39,315 nt of DNA from Sulfurovum sp. (GCA_027082955.1 JALWTA010000041.1:1-39315); one strand, 5' to 3'; numbered from the stretch's first letter, positions 6,554 through 15,371 are shown. Made by a program: numbers and translations. Notes: generated by a model from the letters alone, not told the origin.

Positions 6554-8335
6554 TCATGTTCCTGTCAACACTTCCAAAAACGCCTCTCCGTACCGATCAT
6601 ATTTGACTTCACCAATGCCATGTACTTCCAGCATCTCATCTTTTGTAGATGGTTTTTTGGCACTGAGGTCTTTGAGGGTTTTGTCGGAAAATACGATGTA
6701 AGGGGGGATGCTATTTTCCGAGGCAATCTCTGTACGCAGGGCTTTGAGCTTGTCGTACATCTCTACATCATAGTCATCAAAGTAAGTTACTTTGCGTTTT
6801 GGTACACTTTTGCGCACCTCAAGACGCTCTTTTTTCATGGTTATGGTATGTGCCCCCTTGAGCACCTCTACCCCAAAGGGTGTCAAGGCGTACACTTTGA
6901 ACTCTCCTATCTGCACTGCTCCAAGCTCCAGCAGCTTGTCGGCAATGCTGAGCCACTGTGCCTTGCTGTAGTCCGTGCCAATGCCATACACACTTAGCCC
7001 GTCATGCCCGTTTTGCAAAATGCGCTGTTCTTTGCTTCCGCGTAAAATGTCAACAATGTAATGGATGCCAAACTTCTGTCCGGTACGCACCACTGCCGAG
7101 AGCATCATGCGTGCAGCCTGTGTGATGTCAACCCTCTCCTGATCGGGCATGATGCAGTTGTCACATTTGTCACCGCATGCTTCGATGCGGTCGTCAAAGT
7201 AAGCAGCGATGCTCTGGTGGCGACACCCCTCCGAGTTAGCAAACCGCACCATGCTCTCAAGCTTTCCAACGGCGTGTTCACGGTAGGGCGTATCGGGAAG
7301 ATCTTCAATGAATGCTTTTTGCTGTACGATATCCGCAGCCGAAAAGAGCAGTAGAGTCTCCGACTCCAGCCCGTCCCGTCCGGCACGGCCAATCTCCTGA
7401 TAGTAGTTCTCCAGTGTTTTGGGCATCGTCATGTGCACCACAAACCGGATGTTGCTCTTGTCTATGCCCATCCCAAACGCGATGGTAGCTACCACCACTT
7501 GCACTTTGTCTGCGACAAAATCACGGAAGGTGCCGTTTTTCTCCTCGATACTCAGCCCGGCATGGTAGGCACGCGCTTCAATCCCTTTCGTCTGCAAAAA
7601 GTGTGCCACCGCCTCAGTTGATTTGCGCGAAAGGGTGTAGATGATGCCAGACTCCCCCTCATGCTGCTGCAAAAACGCCAGCAGCTGTTCTCTGCCATCT
7701 TTGATGCGGTGCTTTGCATGGATGGTCAGATTTTCACGAAAGAGTGCCCCTCGTACCCGTTTTGGGTTTCGCAGTCCAAGGTTGGCGACAATATCCGCCT
7801 CGACCGCCTTGGTTGCCGTAGCGGTAAAGGCTGCTACAGGCACCTGCGGAAACTCAGCTTTAAGCAGTGAAAGCCGGCGGTAGTTTTCCCGAAACTCATG
7901 CCCCCACTCACTCACGCAGTGCGCTTCGTCAATAACAAAAAAATTGATCGTAAGACGATGCAGCAGATTGATAAAGTAGGGATTGGTCAAGCGTTCAGGC
8001 GCGACATAGAGCAGCTTTATGCTGCCATCATGCAACGCCTGCTCTATCTGCCGTGTCTGCTCCATATCCTGCATCGAAGAGAGCATGGCTGCCGAGATGC
8101 CGCCTGCTTTGAGTGCAGTAACCTGATCGTGCATGAGTGCCAGCAGCGGCGAAACCACCACCGTTACGCCTTCCATGAGCAGGGTTGGCAGCTGGTAACA
8201 GAGCGATTTTCCGCCGCCTGTCGGCAGGATCATCAGTACATCCTCTTTGGCGAGAATGGCATCGATCACCTCTTCTTGCAGCGGGCGGAATGCACTGTGT
8301 CCGAAATAGTGTTTTAACGCTTCATGTTTCTTCAT
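6554..8335 (-). CDS. recQ: ATP-dependent DNA helicase RecQ
   Basis: 3'-5' helicase of recombination and fork repair. The 593-aa protein contains helicase motif I (LPTGGGKSLCYQLP), the DEAH box with RecQ aromatic loop (VIDEAHCVSEWGHEF), motif VI (QEIGRAGRDG), the RQC zinc-binding cysteines (C of EGCRHQS, then CGDKCDNC), a winged-helix region and a C-terminal HRDC domain (from about residue 515, ...PPYIVFSDKTLKDL...). Length matches the family (E. coli 609 aa). It stands alone between the phosphate island and the TA promoter. Confidence 0.97.
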   Translation of the reverse strand: MKKHEALKHYFGHSAFRPLQEEVIDAILAKEDVLMILPTGGGKSLCYQLPTLLMEGVTVVVSPLLALMHDQVTALKAGGISAAMLSSMQDMEQTRQIEQALHDGSIKLLYVAPERLTNPYFINLLHRLTINFFVIDEAHCVSEWGHEFRENYRRLSLLKAEFPQVPVAAFTATATKAVEADIVANLGLRNPKRVRGALFRENLTIHAKHRIKDGREQLLAFLQQHEGESGIIYTLSRKSTEAVAHFLQTKGIEARAYHAGLSIEEKNGTFRDFVADKVQVVVATIAFGMGIDKSNIRFVVHMTMPKTLENYYQEIGRAGRDGLESETLLLFSAADIVQQKAFIEDLPDTPYREHAVGKLESMVRFANSEGCRHQSIAAYFDDRIEACGDKCDNCIMPDQERVDITQAARMMLSAVVRTGQKFGIHYIVDILRGSKEQRILQNGHDGLSVYGIGTDYSKAQWLSIADKLLELGAVQIGEFKVYALTPFGVEVLKGAHTITMKKERLEVRKSVPKRKVTYFDDYDVEMYDKLKALRTEIASENSIPPYIVFSDKTLKDLSAKKPSTKDEMLEVHGIGEVKYDRYGEAFLEVLTGT

Positions 8336-8368
8336 AAACGCAGTGTAGCGGATTTTGGGGAAGAGAGG

Positions 8369-8399
8369 GGTAAAATATGTCAGATTGACATATTTTACC
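8369..8399. other. Perfect 14-bp-arm inverted repeat
   Basis: GGTAAAATATGTCA (8369-8382), GAT, and TGACATATTTTACC (8386-8399) form a perfect 31-bp dyad between the phoU stop and the recQ start, both on the minus strand. There is no T-tract on the minus strand after it (CCCTCTCTTCC), so it may be a rho-dependent 3' end structure for the pst operon, or a protein-binding operator for recQ. Confidence 0.6.
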
Positions 8400-8411
8400 T
8401 ATGTAATAAGA

Positions 8412-9077
8412 TTAGAGTTTGCCACCCATACGGGCGAAGATTATACGCTGGGAGACACTGTCAAGACGGTCGATGATCTTGAGGTTTTTACGGATATATT
8501 TGAGCAGGTTGAAGTACTCTTCGGCATGACCGTCAGACTCATTCATCTTCTGCAGTACGCTCTTTTCAAGCACCGCATAGATATCGTCTGTTTTGGCATA
8601 CTCCACATCGATCTCAATGGCAAGCTGCTTGATAAGATCATTGTCATCAAAGGTCTGGAACATCTCAAGCGTCTTGTCAAAAGCATTGATCGTACAGCGG
8701 TTAATACTGAGTGACTCTTTGATGAATTGGGCGATATTCTCATCCTCTTCAGCTAGCATGCTCTGCATATTTTTGAGATAGTTGTTGATATTGGTCTTGA
8801 TACGGTTGAGTGCGGAAGTGATCTTGAGATAAGAGACCATTTCCCGAAGATCTTTCGCTTCAGGGGTATAGCGTGCGAAGATAAGCACAATATCATTGTC
8901 GATCTTCTCAGTACAATCTGAGACACACTTTACCGTTTTTCTGATCTTCTCAAGTGCATTGCTGTTTCCCGACTCAAGCGCTTTGAGTCCCTCTTTATTG
9001 GCATTTGCCAAAATCTCGACGGTTTCGACAACCTGTGCCCTTACGTCATGTCTAGCTTCCTGGTATTGTGTCAACAT
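8412..9077 (-). CDS. phoU: PhoU-family phosphate regulator
   Basis: 221-aa all-helical protein of the PhoU type: paired three-helix bundles with acidic metal-binding helices (EKIDNDIVLIFARY and the second-repeat region). PhoU connects the PstSCAB transporter with the PhoR/PhoB signalling pair and represses the Pho response when phosphate is plentiful. It is the last gene of pstC-pstA-pstB-phoU and its ATG overlaps the pstB stop by one base (TAATG). The sequence is somewhat divergent from enteric PhoU, so the family call comes partly from context. Confidence 0.88.
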   Translation of the reverse strand: MLTQYQEARHDVRAQVVETVEILANANKEGLKALESGNSNALEKIRKTVKCVSDCTEKIDNDIVLIFARYTPEAKDLREMVSYLKITSALNRIKTNINNYLKNMQSMLAEEDENIAQFIKESLSINRCTINAFDKTLEMFQTFDDNDLIKQLAIEIDVEYAKTDDIYAVLEKSVLQKMNESDGHAEEYFNLLKYIRKNLKIIDRLDSVSQRIIFARMGGKL

Positions 9078-9871
9078 TATCCAAATCTCCCTGTAATATA
9101 GTCTTCTGTCAGTTTCTCGGATGGGCTGAGGAAGATCTTTTCTGTTTTGTCATACTCGATCAGCTCTCCAAGATACATAAATGCCGTATAATCGCTCAAA
9201 CGGCTTGCCTGCTGCATGTTATGGGTCACAATCACCACGGAGACCTCCTCTTTCAGCTCAGCAATAAGCTCTTCGATCGCCCCGGTTGAGATAGGGTCAA
9301 GCGCGGAGGTAGGCTCATCAAAAAGCAGTACACGCGGTTTGAGTGCGACCGCTCTGGCAATACACAAACGCTGCTGCTGTCCTCCGGACATACCCAGTGC
9401 GTTTTCGTTGAGACGGTCTTTGGTCTCTTCCCATATCGCAGCACCCTTAAGCGCTGCCTCCACTCTGTCCTGAAGCTCTGTTTTGTTTTTAATGCCAGAG
9501 AGTCTCAACCCGTATGCAACATTGTCAAATATGCTCATAGGAAACGGGGTGGGCTTTTGGAAGATCATCCCCACTTCCTGACGCAGTCTGATAAAGTCAT
9601 TCTCTTTTTTAAGCTCGAGGATATTCTCCTGCTTTCCGCCTTTGTGGTGCAGAATGATCTCCCCTTCATATTTGTTTCCCGGGTAGAGATCATGAATACG
9701 GTTCATTGAACGTAGCAGTGTCGATTTTCCACATCCGCTCGGACCGATCATGGCAGTAATTTTGTTCTTTCTTACCGGTAGATTGATCTTCTTCAAAGAG
9801 GGCTTGGGTGCACCCGGATAGGTAAAAGAGAACTTCTTGACCTCCATCACTACATTGCTGTCTGACATCAT
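9077..9871 (-). CDS. pstB: Phosphate ABC transporter ATP-binding protein PstB
   Basis: ATPase subunit of the high-affinity phosphate importer. Within 264 aa are the Walker [10 protein letters not shown] (43-51), a Q-loop ([10 protein letters not shown], typical of PstB), the ABC signature MSGGQQQRL, Walker [12 protein letters not shown] and the switch histidine [10 protein letters not shown]. Two adjacent ATG codons compete (9871 and 9868); AAGGA is three bases from the first and six from the second, so the true start may be 9868. Lies 18 bp after pstA. Confidence 0.97.
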   Translation of the reverse strand: MMSDSNVVMEVKKFSFTYPGAPKPSLKKINLPVRKNKITAMIGPSGCGKSTLLRSMNRIHDLYPGNKYEGEIILHHKGGKQENILELKKENDFIRLRQEVGMIFQKPTPFPMSIFDNVAYGLRLSGIKNKTELQDRVEAALKGAAIWEETKDRLNENALGMSGGQQQRLCIARAVALKPRVLLFDEPTSALDPISTGAIEELIAELKEEVSVVIVTHNMQQASRLSDYTAFMYLGELIEYDKTEKIFLSPSEKLTEDYITGRFG

Positions 9872-9889
9872 ACTTCCTTACACAATAAT

Positions 9890-10702
9890 TTATTTTTTCT
9901 TTCTTACGACAAAACGACCAAAGAGGTTGATACACAACACGATCATCGTCAAAATGAACGATGCTGCCCATGCCAGCTCCCTGCTTGGTGCATCGGGATA
10001 GGTCGCCAGATTATAGATACTGACCGTCAATGACGGGAACTGTTCATTCATATTCATAGTAAAGAACTGGTTGTTTGCCGAAGTAAAGAGCAGCGGTGCT
10101 GTTTCACCGATGATACGAGCAAACGAGAGCAGTACGCCTGTCATGATCCCTACTTTTGCCGCACGGATCACCACCTGCAAGATGATCTTATGCTTGCTGC
10201 CGCCAAGGGCGATACCCGCTTCACGCAGCTCTTGGGGTACCAATGCCAGCATATTGTCTGTTGTCGAGATGATGATAGGCACCATCATGATCGCCAATGC
10301 TACAGCCCCTGCCCAGCCGTTGTAACTCCCGACCGGATCGACCATAATGGCATAGACAAAAACACCGATGACGATGGAGGGGGCAGACATCATCACATCA
10401 CTGAGATTGCGAATGACCATTGAAAGTTTGCTGCCGTACCCATACTCACGCAGATAGATACCCGCCATCATACCCACCGGTACAGCAATGAGCGTCGCAA
10501 GCAGCGCCATGGTAAACTGTCCTACCAGCAGGTTTCTAATACCGCCTTCGACAAGATCTTTGGTAAAGGTCGTCCAGTGAATACTTGTGATGCCTTTGTA
10601 ACTGAGTGTCGCCAGAATCCAAAACAAAAATCCGATCCCGATCATTGCAGAAAGGGTGGAGAGTATCAAGATCACTTTATTTAAAATCAGTCTGTTCATC
10701 AT
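9890..10702 (-). CDS. pstA: Phosphate ABC transporter permease PstA
   Basis: 270-aa inner-membrane permease with about six transmembrane helices. The cytoplasmic EAA-type loop that contacts PstB is LREAGIALGGSKHKII, followed by the PstA hallmark ARIIGETAPLLFT. Paired with PstC it makes the phosphate channel. AGGAGAGG precedes two adjacent ATGs (10702, 10699). Six bases separate it from pstC, so co-transcription is expected. Confidence 0.96.
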   Translation of the reverse strand: MMNRLILNKVILILSTLSAMIGIGFLFWILATLSYKGITSIHWTTFTKDLVEGGIRNLLVGQFTMALLATLIAVPVGMMAGIYLREYGYGSKLSMVIRNLSDVMMSAPSIVIGVFVYAIMVDPVGSYNGWAGAVALAIMMVPIIISTTDNMLALVPQELREAGIALGGSKHKIILQVVIRAAKVGIMTGVLLSFARIIGETAPLLFTSANNQFFTMNMNEQFPSLTVSIYNLATYPDAPSRELAWAASFILTMIVLCINLFGRFVVRKKK

Positions 10703-10708
10703 CCTCTC

Positions 10709-11563
10709 CTATCTGCTTTTTCTACCCAAGAAGTAGAACTTTGCCAGTGAAATAATCACAAAACTTACCACAAACAAGATCAATGCCAGATAATACATAC
10801 TGCTTAGCTCCAGATCTTCTGCTTCGGCAAAGTTGTTTGCCAGCAGCACCGGTATGGAGGTGGTCGGGTCGGTCACTTTGTGTACCGTACTCATGACTGA
10901 GCCTATGAGGAAGGCAACTGCCATTGTCTCACCCAGCGCCCTTCCCAGCGCAAGGATGATAGAACCGATGATCCCCCCTTTGGCATAAGGCATAATGACA
11001 TCTTTGATCACCTCAAACTTGGTCGCCCCCATGGCATAGGCAGACTCTTTGAGCACCGCCGGAGTGGTGTTCATGGAGTCACGGGTAATGGCTGCCATAA
11101 ACGGAATGATCATGATCGCCAGTACGATACCAGCGGTGAGCAGCCCCACACCGTTGCCGCCAAAGACCTTCTGAACAATCGGCGCAAAGTAGAAAAGCCC
11201 CCACATCCCGTAGATAATACTCGGAATAGCGGCAAGCAGCTCAATGGCTATGGAGACCGGCTTGGAGACCTTCTCAGAAGCGATCTCTGTGAGGAAAATG
11301 GCGATCCCCATTGCAAGTGGTGTTGCGATCAGCATGGCAATCAACGTACTCAGCAGTGTTCCCATAATAGGGATAAACCCGCCAAACACACCGCCTTCGT
11401 CATCTTCACCCACTTCCCACTGATCTGTCCAAAGGAAGTCTATGCCAAAGGTATGCATGGCATCCTGAGCGTAGTGAAACAGTACCGCAAAAATCCCAGC
11501 CAGTAGAAAAAATGAAAGTGTTGCAGAGAAGAAAGAGAAGTTACGAAAGAGTTTTCCGCCCAT
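10709..11563 (-). CDS. pstC: Phosphate ABC transporter permease PstC
   Basis: 284-aa inner-membrane permease with six predicted helices. It has the EAA loop KESAYAMGATKFEVIKDV and the family motif LGRALGETMAVAFLIG. First gene of the pstCAB-phoU unit. It is separated from pstS by 347 bp holding a pstS terminator, an inverted-repeat element and its own Pho-box promoter, so pstC is probably transcribed independently of pstS. AAAAAAGG precedes the ATG. Confidence 0.96.
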   Translation of the reverse strand: MGGKLFRNFSFFSATLSFFLLAGIFAVLFHYAQDAMHTFGIDFLWTDQWEVGEDDEGGVFGGFIPIMGTLLSTLIAMLIATPLAMGIAIFLTEIASEKVSKPVSIAIELLAAIPSIIYGMWGLFYFAPIVQKVFGGNGVGLLTAGIVLAIMIIPFMAAITRDSMNTTPAVLKESAYAMGATKFEVIKDVIMPYAKGGIIGSIILALGRALGETMAVAFLIGSVMSTVHKVTDPTTSIPVLLANNFAEAEDLELSSMYYLALILFVVSFVIISLAKFYFLGRKSR

Positions 11564-11597
11564 ACCGTGCCTTTTTTGAAAATAAAATGCTTGAGGG

Positions 11598-11630
11598 ATT
11601 TTACCATAAAGTGGTTACATTTTGGTAACC
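11598..11630 (-). promoter_or_regulatory. Pho-box-type promoter of pstC
   Basis: Read on the plus strand, the repeat units GTTACA (11614-11619) and GTAACC (11625-11630) are 11 bp apart. Exactly 10 bp lie between the proximal unit and a minus-strand -10 box TAAAAT (11603-11598). The same geometry occurs at pstS and the porin gene. Binding by the PhoB-type regulator is inferred. Confidence 0.6.
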
Positions 11631-11796
11631 CAAATCTCGAAATAGAAAACTTGCAGTCGGTGCAACGCTCGTGTGTATGGGGTTTGTATGAAATTTGAGT
11701 CGCACCTGTAGGTTCAGCGATGATTTTATACGAAGTTCATGCACACAATAGTGGTATCGAATGCTGTTTTCTATCGAGAGATTTTGGTAACCACTG
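11611..11796. repeat. 186-bp inverted-repeat element (MITE-like) between pstS and pstC
   Basis: The right end reads, outward in, GTGGTTACCAAAATCTCTCG then ATAGAAAAC (complement of 11768-11796). The left end (11611-11650) has the same outer GTGGTTAC and inner CAAATCTCG...ATAGAAAAC with an extra 11 bp (ATTTTGGTAAC) between them. About 110 bp of interior includes a second near-inverted pair GTGTGTATG/CATGCACAC. No transposase and no clear target duplication are seen. The 11-bp excess equals one Pho-box period and makes the pstC Pho box. Together with the pstS terminator it fills the 347-bp gap; no credible gene lies there. Confidence 0.6.
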
Positions 11797-11848
11797 TATA
11801 TGCAACAAGATAACAATACAAAGGAAAAAACATGATACAGTGGTTACA
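11784..11848. repeat. Second inverted repeat around the pstS 3' region
   Basis: GTAACCACTGTAT (11787-11799) is matched by its exact reverse complement ATACAGTGGTTAC (11835-11847), with a 35-bp spacer. The left arm is shared with the right end of the neighbouring 186-bp element, so the sequence GTGGTTAC occurs three times in 240 bp in alternating orientation. Confidence 0.6.
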
Positions 11849-11889
11849 AAAACCTCCTTCCGCGAAGCGTGTGCGGAAGGAAAGAGGTT
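11848..11889 (-). terminator. Intrinsic terminator of pstS
   Basis: On the minus strand the outer stem AACCT/AGGTT and the inner stem CCTTCCGC/GCGGAAGG with a 9-nt loop are followed by TTT (AGGTTTTTG). It begins about 22 bases after the pstS stop and would separate pstS from pstCAB. Confidence 0.7.
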
Positions 11890-11910
11890 AATAAAAAAGG
11901 GGGGGAGGGA

Positions 11911-12912
11911 TTACTTGATCCCTTTGCTCTCCCAGTATTTTCTGATCTCATCTTTTGTAGAAGCAGGAAGCGGTACATACCCAAGGTCAGCAGCCGCTTT
12001 GTCTCCGTTTTTGTATGCCCAGTCAAAGAATGCTGTTACCTCTTTGTTTGTTTCTGTTTTCTCTTTTGGCAGCAAGATGAATGTCGCCGCTACGATAGGA
12101 TAAGAGGTTGCACCTGCAGGGTCACCAATGACGGCATAGAAATCATTTTCAGGTGTCCATGTTGCATATTTTGCAGCATCCTGGAAAGATTTGACTGTCG
12201 GTTTGATGAAGTTGCCCTCTTTGTTTTGTACCTGTGCAGCAGGCAAACCAAGCTTGATTTTGTAAGAGTACTCAATGTATCCGATGGAGTTTTTGATCTG
12301 CTGAATGTTCGCAGAGACACCGGAGTTTGATTTACCTGCAACCACTTTTGCCGCTTTCCATTTTGGCTTTTTGCTCACTTTGAATGCCGGGTCAATCTTG
12401 TTCAAGAAGTATGTAAAGTTGAATGTCGTACCGGATTTGTCCGCTCTAACACAGGTGGTGATAGGTGCGTGTGGCAGTTTAAGCCCTGCATTGTCTTTGG
12501 CAATGGCTGCATCATCCCAAAACTTCGCTTTTCCGCTAAAGATCGCATCGATCGCTGCACGTGAGAGTTTCAGTTCACCGTCTTTGACACCGTCGATGTT
12601 GTAGGCAAGGACAATGGACCCTACCACTGAAGGGAACATATAGAGCTTCTCTTTTGCCAGTTTTTTGGCTTTCAGAGGTTTGTCAGAACCGCCAAAGTCA
12701 ACCATACGCTTGGAGATAGACTTGATCCCGTCACCGGAACCTGTCGGTGTATAGTTTACTTTTTTGCCTGTTGCATCAAAATATCCTGCTGTCCATGCTT
12801 TGTATACCGGTCCAGGGAATGAAGCACCTCTACCTTTGATATCACTTGCATTGGCTGCTATCAACGCTACCGATGCCGCTACCGCAGCAGTTACGATTTT
12901 TTTGAATGTCAT
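11911..12912 (-). CDS. pstS: Phosphate-binding protein PstS
   Basis: Periplasmic phosphate receptor of 333 aa. It begins with a signal peptide (MTFKKIVTAAVAASVALIAA, cleavage likely after ANA), then GRGASFPGPVY, the phosphate-contacting TPTGSGDGIKSI, FGGSDKPL, and RADKSGTTFNFTYFL. Full length for the family. It follows the PhoB-type regulator gene by about 79 bp containing a Pho-box promoter, and it ends in a hairpin terminator, consistent with high separate expression of the binding protein. Confidence 0.97.
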   Translation of the reverse strand: MTFKKIVTAAVAASVALIAANASDIKGRGASFPGPVYKAWTAGYFDATGKKVNYTPTGSGDGIKSISKRMVDFGGSDKPLKAKKLAKEKLYMFPSVVGSIVLAYNIDGVKDGELKLSRAAIDAIFSGKAKFWDDAAIAKDNAGLKLPHAPITTCVRADKSGTTFNFTYFLNKIDPAFKVSKKPKWKAAKVVAGKSNSGVSANIQQIKNSIGYIEYSYKIKLGLPAAQVQNKEGNFIKPTVKSFQDAAKYATWTPENDFYAVIGDPAGATSYPIVAATFILLPKEKTETNKEVTAFFDWAYKNGDKAAADLGYVPLPASTKDEIRKYWESKGIK

Positions 12913-12956
12913 ATGTTTTCCTTCAAAATGATGTGTCCCTTACTTGGGCTGATGAA

Positions 12957-12990
12957 AGTATAGAATAACTTGGAAACAATTCGGTTACAG
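12957..12990 (-). promoter_or_regulatory. Pho-box-type promoter of pstS
   Basis: Plus-strand units GTTACA (12984-12989) and GAAACA (12973-12978) are 11 bp apart; on the coding strand they read CTGTAACC and TTGTTTCC. Exactly 10 bp lie between the proximal unit and a -10 box TATACT (12962-12957). The box starts just after the stop of the regulator gene. Confidence 0.65.
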
Positions 12991-12991
12991 A

Positions 12992-13675
12992 CTATACCAG
13001 TTTGTACCCCACGCCCCACACCGGGACAATATACTCTTTTTCGCCGCTGGGGTCGATCTTCTTCTTCAGGCGGTTCATTGCCACATTGATGGTTTTGTCA
13101 TGGAAACTGGCACTGTCATCTCCCCACACCTCATCACGCAGGAAATCACGGTCTAAGGGCTGATGCGGATTTTTTACAAATGTATAGAGCAGTCTGAACT
13201 CCAGATTGGTCAGCTCGACAGGGTTTCCCTCTATTGTCAAAAGATGCTGTTTTGTATCGAGCACCATATCGCGGTACTTGACCCTGTCGCTCTTTCGCAC
13301 ACCAGAACGTCTCAAAAGCGCTTCAATACGCAGCAGCAGCTCTTTGGGTTTGAAGGGTTTGGTCATATAGTCGTCCCCTCCGGAGGTAAAGCCCTCTTCA
13401 AGGTCTTTTTCCTGATCCATCGCGGTAAGGAAGATAACAGGAATGTCATACCCCTCGTCTCGAAGGTAAGCAACAAACTCACTCCCCTCTACACCGGGGA
13501 GGTTCCTGTCTACAACCATCAACGCCGGATTTTCTTCCTCCAAAAAGCGTTCTACATGCTCTGTGGAGAGAAATCCGGTAACACTGTAGCCCGTTTTTGA
13601 AAGGTGGTATTCCAGCAATTCGAGGATATCCTCTTCATCTTCAATGACGACAATTTCAATATCTTGGTTTTGCAT
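12992..13675 (-). CDS. PhoB-like OmpR-family response regulator
   Basis: 227-aa two-domain regulator. The receiver has the acidic pocket E12/D13, phospho-acceptor D56 (VVDRNLPG), T84 (IFLTAMD) and K106 (YMTKPFKP). The C-terminal OmpR/PhoB winged helix includes NLEFRLLYTFVKNP and a recognition helix region (HDKTINVAMNRLKKKI). Its place inside the pst/porin/PiT island and the repeated Pho-box-like sites argue that it is the phosphate regulator (PhoB/PhosR role). No histidine kinase gene is in the window, so the partner is elsewhere. Confidence 0.93.
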   Translation of the reverse strand: MQNQDIEIVVIEDEEDILELLEYHLSKTGYSVTGFLSTEHVERFLEEENPALMVVDRNLPGVEGSEFVAYLRDEGYDIPVIFLTAMDQEKDLEEGFTSGGDDYMTKPFKPKELLLRIEALLRRSGVRKSDRVKYRDMVLDTKQHLLTIEGNPVELTNLEFRLLYTFVKNPHQPLDRDFLRDEVWGDDSASFHDKTINVAMNRLKKKIDPSGEKEYIVPVWGVGYKLV

Positions 13676-13680
13676 ATGCT

Positions 13681-13713
13681 ATCCTACGATTTTACGGTAA
13701 CATTTTGGATACA
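13681..13713 (-). promoter_or_regulatory. Possible Pho-box promoter of the regulator gene
   Basis: Plus-strand units GTAACA (13697-13702) and GATACA (13708-13713) are 11 bp apart and lie 10 bp from a weak -10 TAGGAT (13686-13681). The geometry copies the pstS site and would give autoregulation, but the predicted start falls almost on the ATG, so this is tentative. Confidence 0.4.
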
Positions 13714-13728
13714 TACCCACACGTTGCA

Positions 13729-15267
13729 TCAGCCTCCTATACCCTTGATGACATAAAAGATGATTGCAGAGAGTACTGCTGCTGCAGGTACGGTAATGAC
13801 CCATGCTGCGATGATCTTTTTGACCATGCCACGCTTGACATAGTTCTCTCTGAGTGCTTTTTTGATACGTTTAACCTTCTTTTTCTGCGCTTTGTGCGCT
13901 TCGATCGCTGCAAGCTTTTTGGCTGGATCGGTCAATGCAGGATCATTCATCGCCTCTTTGAGCGCCTCAAGCTTTTGGCTCTCTTCTTGAAGTTCACGCT
14001 GTTTCTCATCCATCTTTTTGCTGTCAAGCCACTCACGCAGGAATCCTACACCAAAGACAGCGCCCACGGCAATGTGTGTTGAAGAGACCGGCAATCCAAG
14101 CTGAGAAGCGATGACCACAGTAATCGCTGCTGCCATCATGATCGAAAATGCTCTCATCTGATCAAGCTCAGTGATCTCGGAACCCACTGTTTTGATCAGT
14201 CTTGGACCAAAGAGTGCCAACCCCACAGAGATACCGATACCACCTGTGACCATGACCCATAAAGGAATGGCTGCTTTGTGCGAGATACTCATATGCATCA
14301 GTGCGTCATTGACAGCCGCAAGAGGTCCTACTGCATTGGCAACATCATTTGCACCATGTGCGAAACTAAGCAATGCTGCAGCAAATACCAAAGGAACGGT
14401 AAAGAGCAGATTGAGCGCATCACGGCTGTTATCCATCGCTACAACCTTTTTGGCAATACGGGGTTTAAGCCACAAAAAGCTGACGATACCGCCAATGACA
14501 CCTATAGTGAGTGCTGCACCAAAGGTCGGCTTTTTGGTTTGTGGCAGAAAACCAAGCACAGCAGTCAGATCTTTCCATACATGCTTAAGCCCTTTGAGTG
14601 TCAGGTAGGTCAAAAAGGCTGCTGTCATGATTGCAACCAGTACCGGCACTACCTTTTTGGCTGCTGTCAATTTGTCCTCTTTGTAGAGGATCTGGGATTT
14701 GATGATATACAAGAATACCGCAGCGATAAGTCCCCCCAGTATCGGAGAGATGATCCATGAAGCTACGATCTTGCCCATCGTACCCCATGAGACGATCGCA
14801 AATCCGCCTGCTGCAATCCCACCGCCCAGTACGCCACCGACGATAGAGTGTGTCGTAGAGACAGGTGCTTTAAGCCATGTTGCGAGGTTAAGCCAGAGTG
14901 CTGCTGCAAGCAGTGCAGCAGACATTGCATAGACAAAGAGCATCGGGTCACCGCCAAAGGCAGCGGGGTCAATAATGCCTTTTTTGATGGTACCGACCAC
15001 ATCTGCACCGGCTACCAGCGCTCCCATCGCTTCAAAGATCGCTGCGATAATAATTACACCCGTCATGGAGATCGCACCGGAACCATAGGCGGGTCCGACA
15101 TTGTTGGCAACATCATTTGCACCGATGTTCATCGCCATATAGGCACCAAAAAGTGCTGCAAGTACCAAAAAACCTGCGTGGGTGCTATCTCCCATAATAC
15201 GACTGGCATAAAAACCTATTGCCGTTGCGAAAAGTGCTCCCACTATTATTTTGAATATTTGATTCAT
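13729..15267 (-). CDS. PiT-family inorganic phosphate transporter
   Basis: 512-aa polytopic inner-membrane carrier for metal-phosphate/H+ (or Na+) symport. Both copies of the family signature are present, GANDVANNVGPA (49-60) and HGANDVANAVGPLAAV in the second half, with the paired PVSTTHS and LPVSSTHIAVG motifs. A charged, coiled-coil-like cytoplasmic insert (about 415-480, rich in K/E/Q) precedes the last transmembrane helix. PiT carriers are usually low-affinity and constitutive; here the gene lies between the porin and the regulator of the Pst system. TATACT at 15306-15301 is a plausible -10 box. Confidence 0.95.
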   Translation of the reverse strand: MNQIFKIIVGALFATAIGFYASRIMGDSTHAGFLVLAALFGAYMAMNIGANDVANNVGPAYGSGAISMTGVIIIAAIFEAMGALVAGADVVGTIKKGIIDPAAFGGDPMLFVYAMSAALLAAALWLNLATWLKAPVSTTHSIVGGVLGGGIAAGGFAIVSWGTMGKIVASWIISPILGGLIAAVFLYIIKSQILYKEDKLTAAKKVVPVLVAIMTAAFLTYLTLKGLKHVWKDLTAVLGFLPQTKKPTFGAALTIGVIGGIVSFLWLKPRIAKKVVAMDNSRDALNLLFTVPLVFAAALLSFAHGANDVANAVGPLAAVNDALMHMSISHKAAIPLWVMVTGGIGISVGLALFGPRLIKTVGSEITELDQMRAFSIMMAAAITVVIASQLGLPVSSTHIAVGAVFGVGFLREWLDSKKMDEKQRELQEESQKLEALKEAMNDPALTDPAKKLAAIEAHKAQKKKVKRIKKALRENYVKRGMVKKIIAAWVITVPAAAVLSAIIFYVIKGIGG

Positions 15268-15371
15268 ACTAACTGCCCTTCTGCATGATACTATTACAAA
15301 AGTATAGGGAAAAGCATCTTATAGTTATTGGTCAGTTGCTAAAAACAGATTAAAAAAAGAGGAGAGATCAT

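Noticed and set aside
11611-11796. Insertion sequence with transposase
   Set aside because: Too short, no transposase frame and no visible target-site duplication; kept only as a MITE-like repeat.
11601-11816. 71-codon minus-strand frame in the pstS-pstC gap
   Set aside because: Starts at TTG without SD and its repeated YQN segments just reflect the inverted-repeat DNA.
11832-11891. 19-aa plus-strand ORF with AAGGA upstream
   Set aside because: Overlaps the pstS terminator stem entirely; no plus-strand promoter seen. Its codons are explained by the hairpin.
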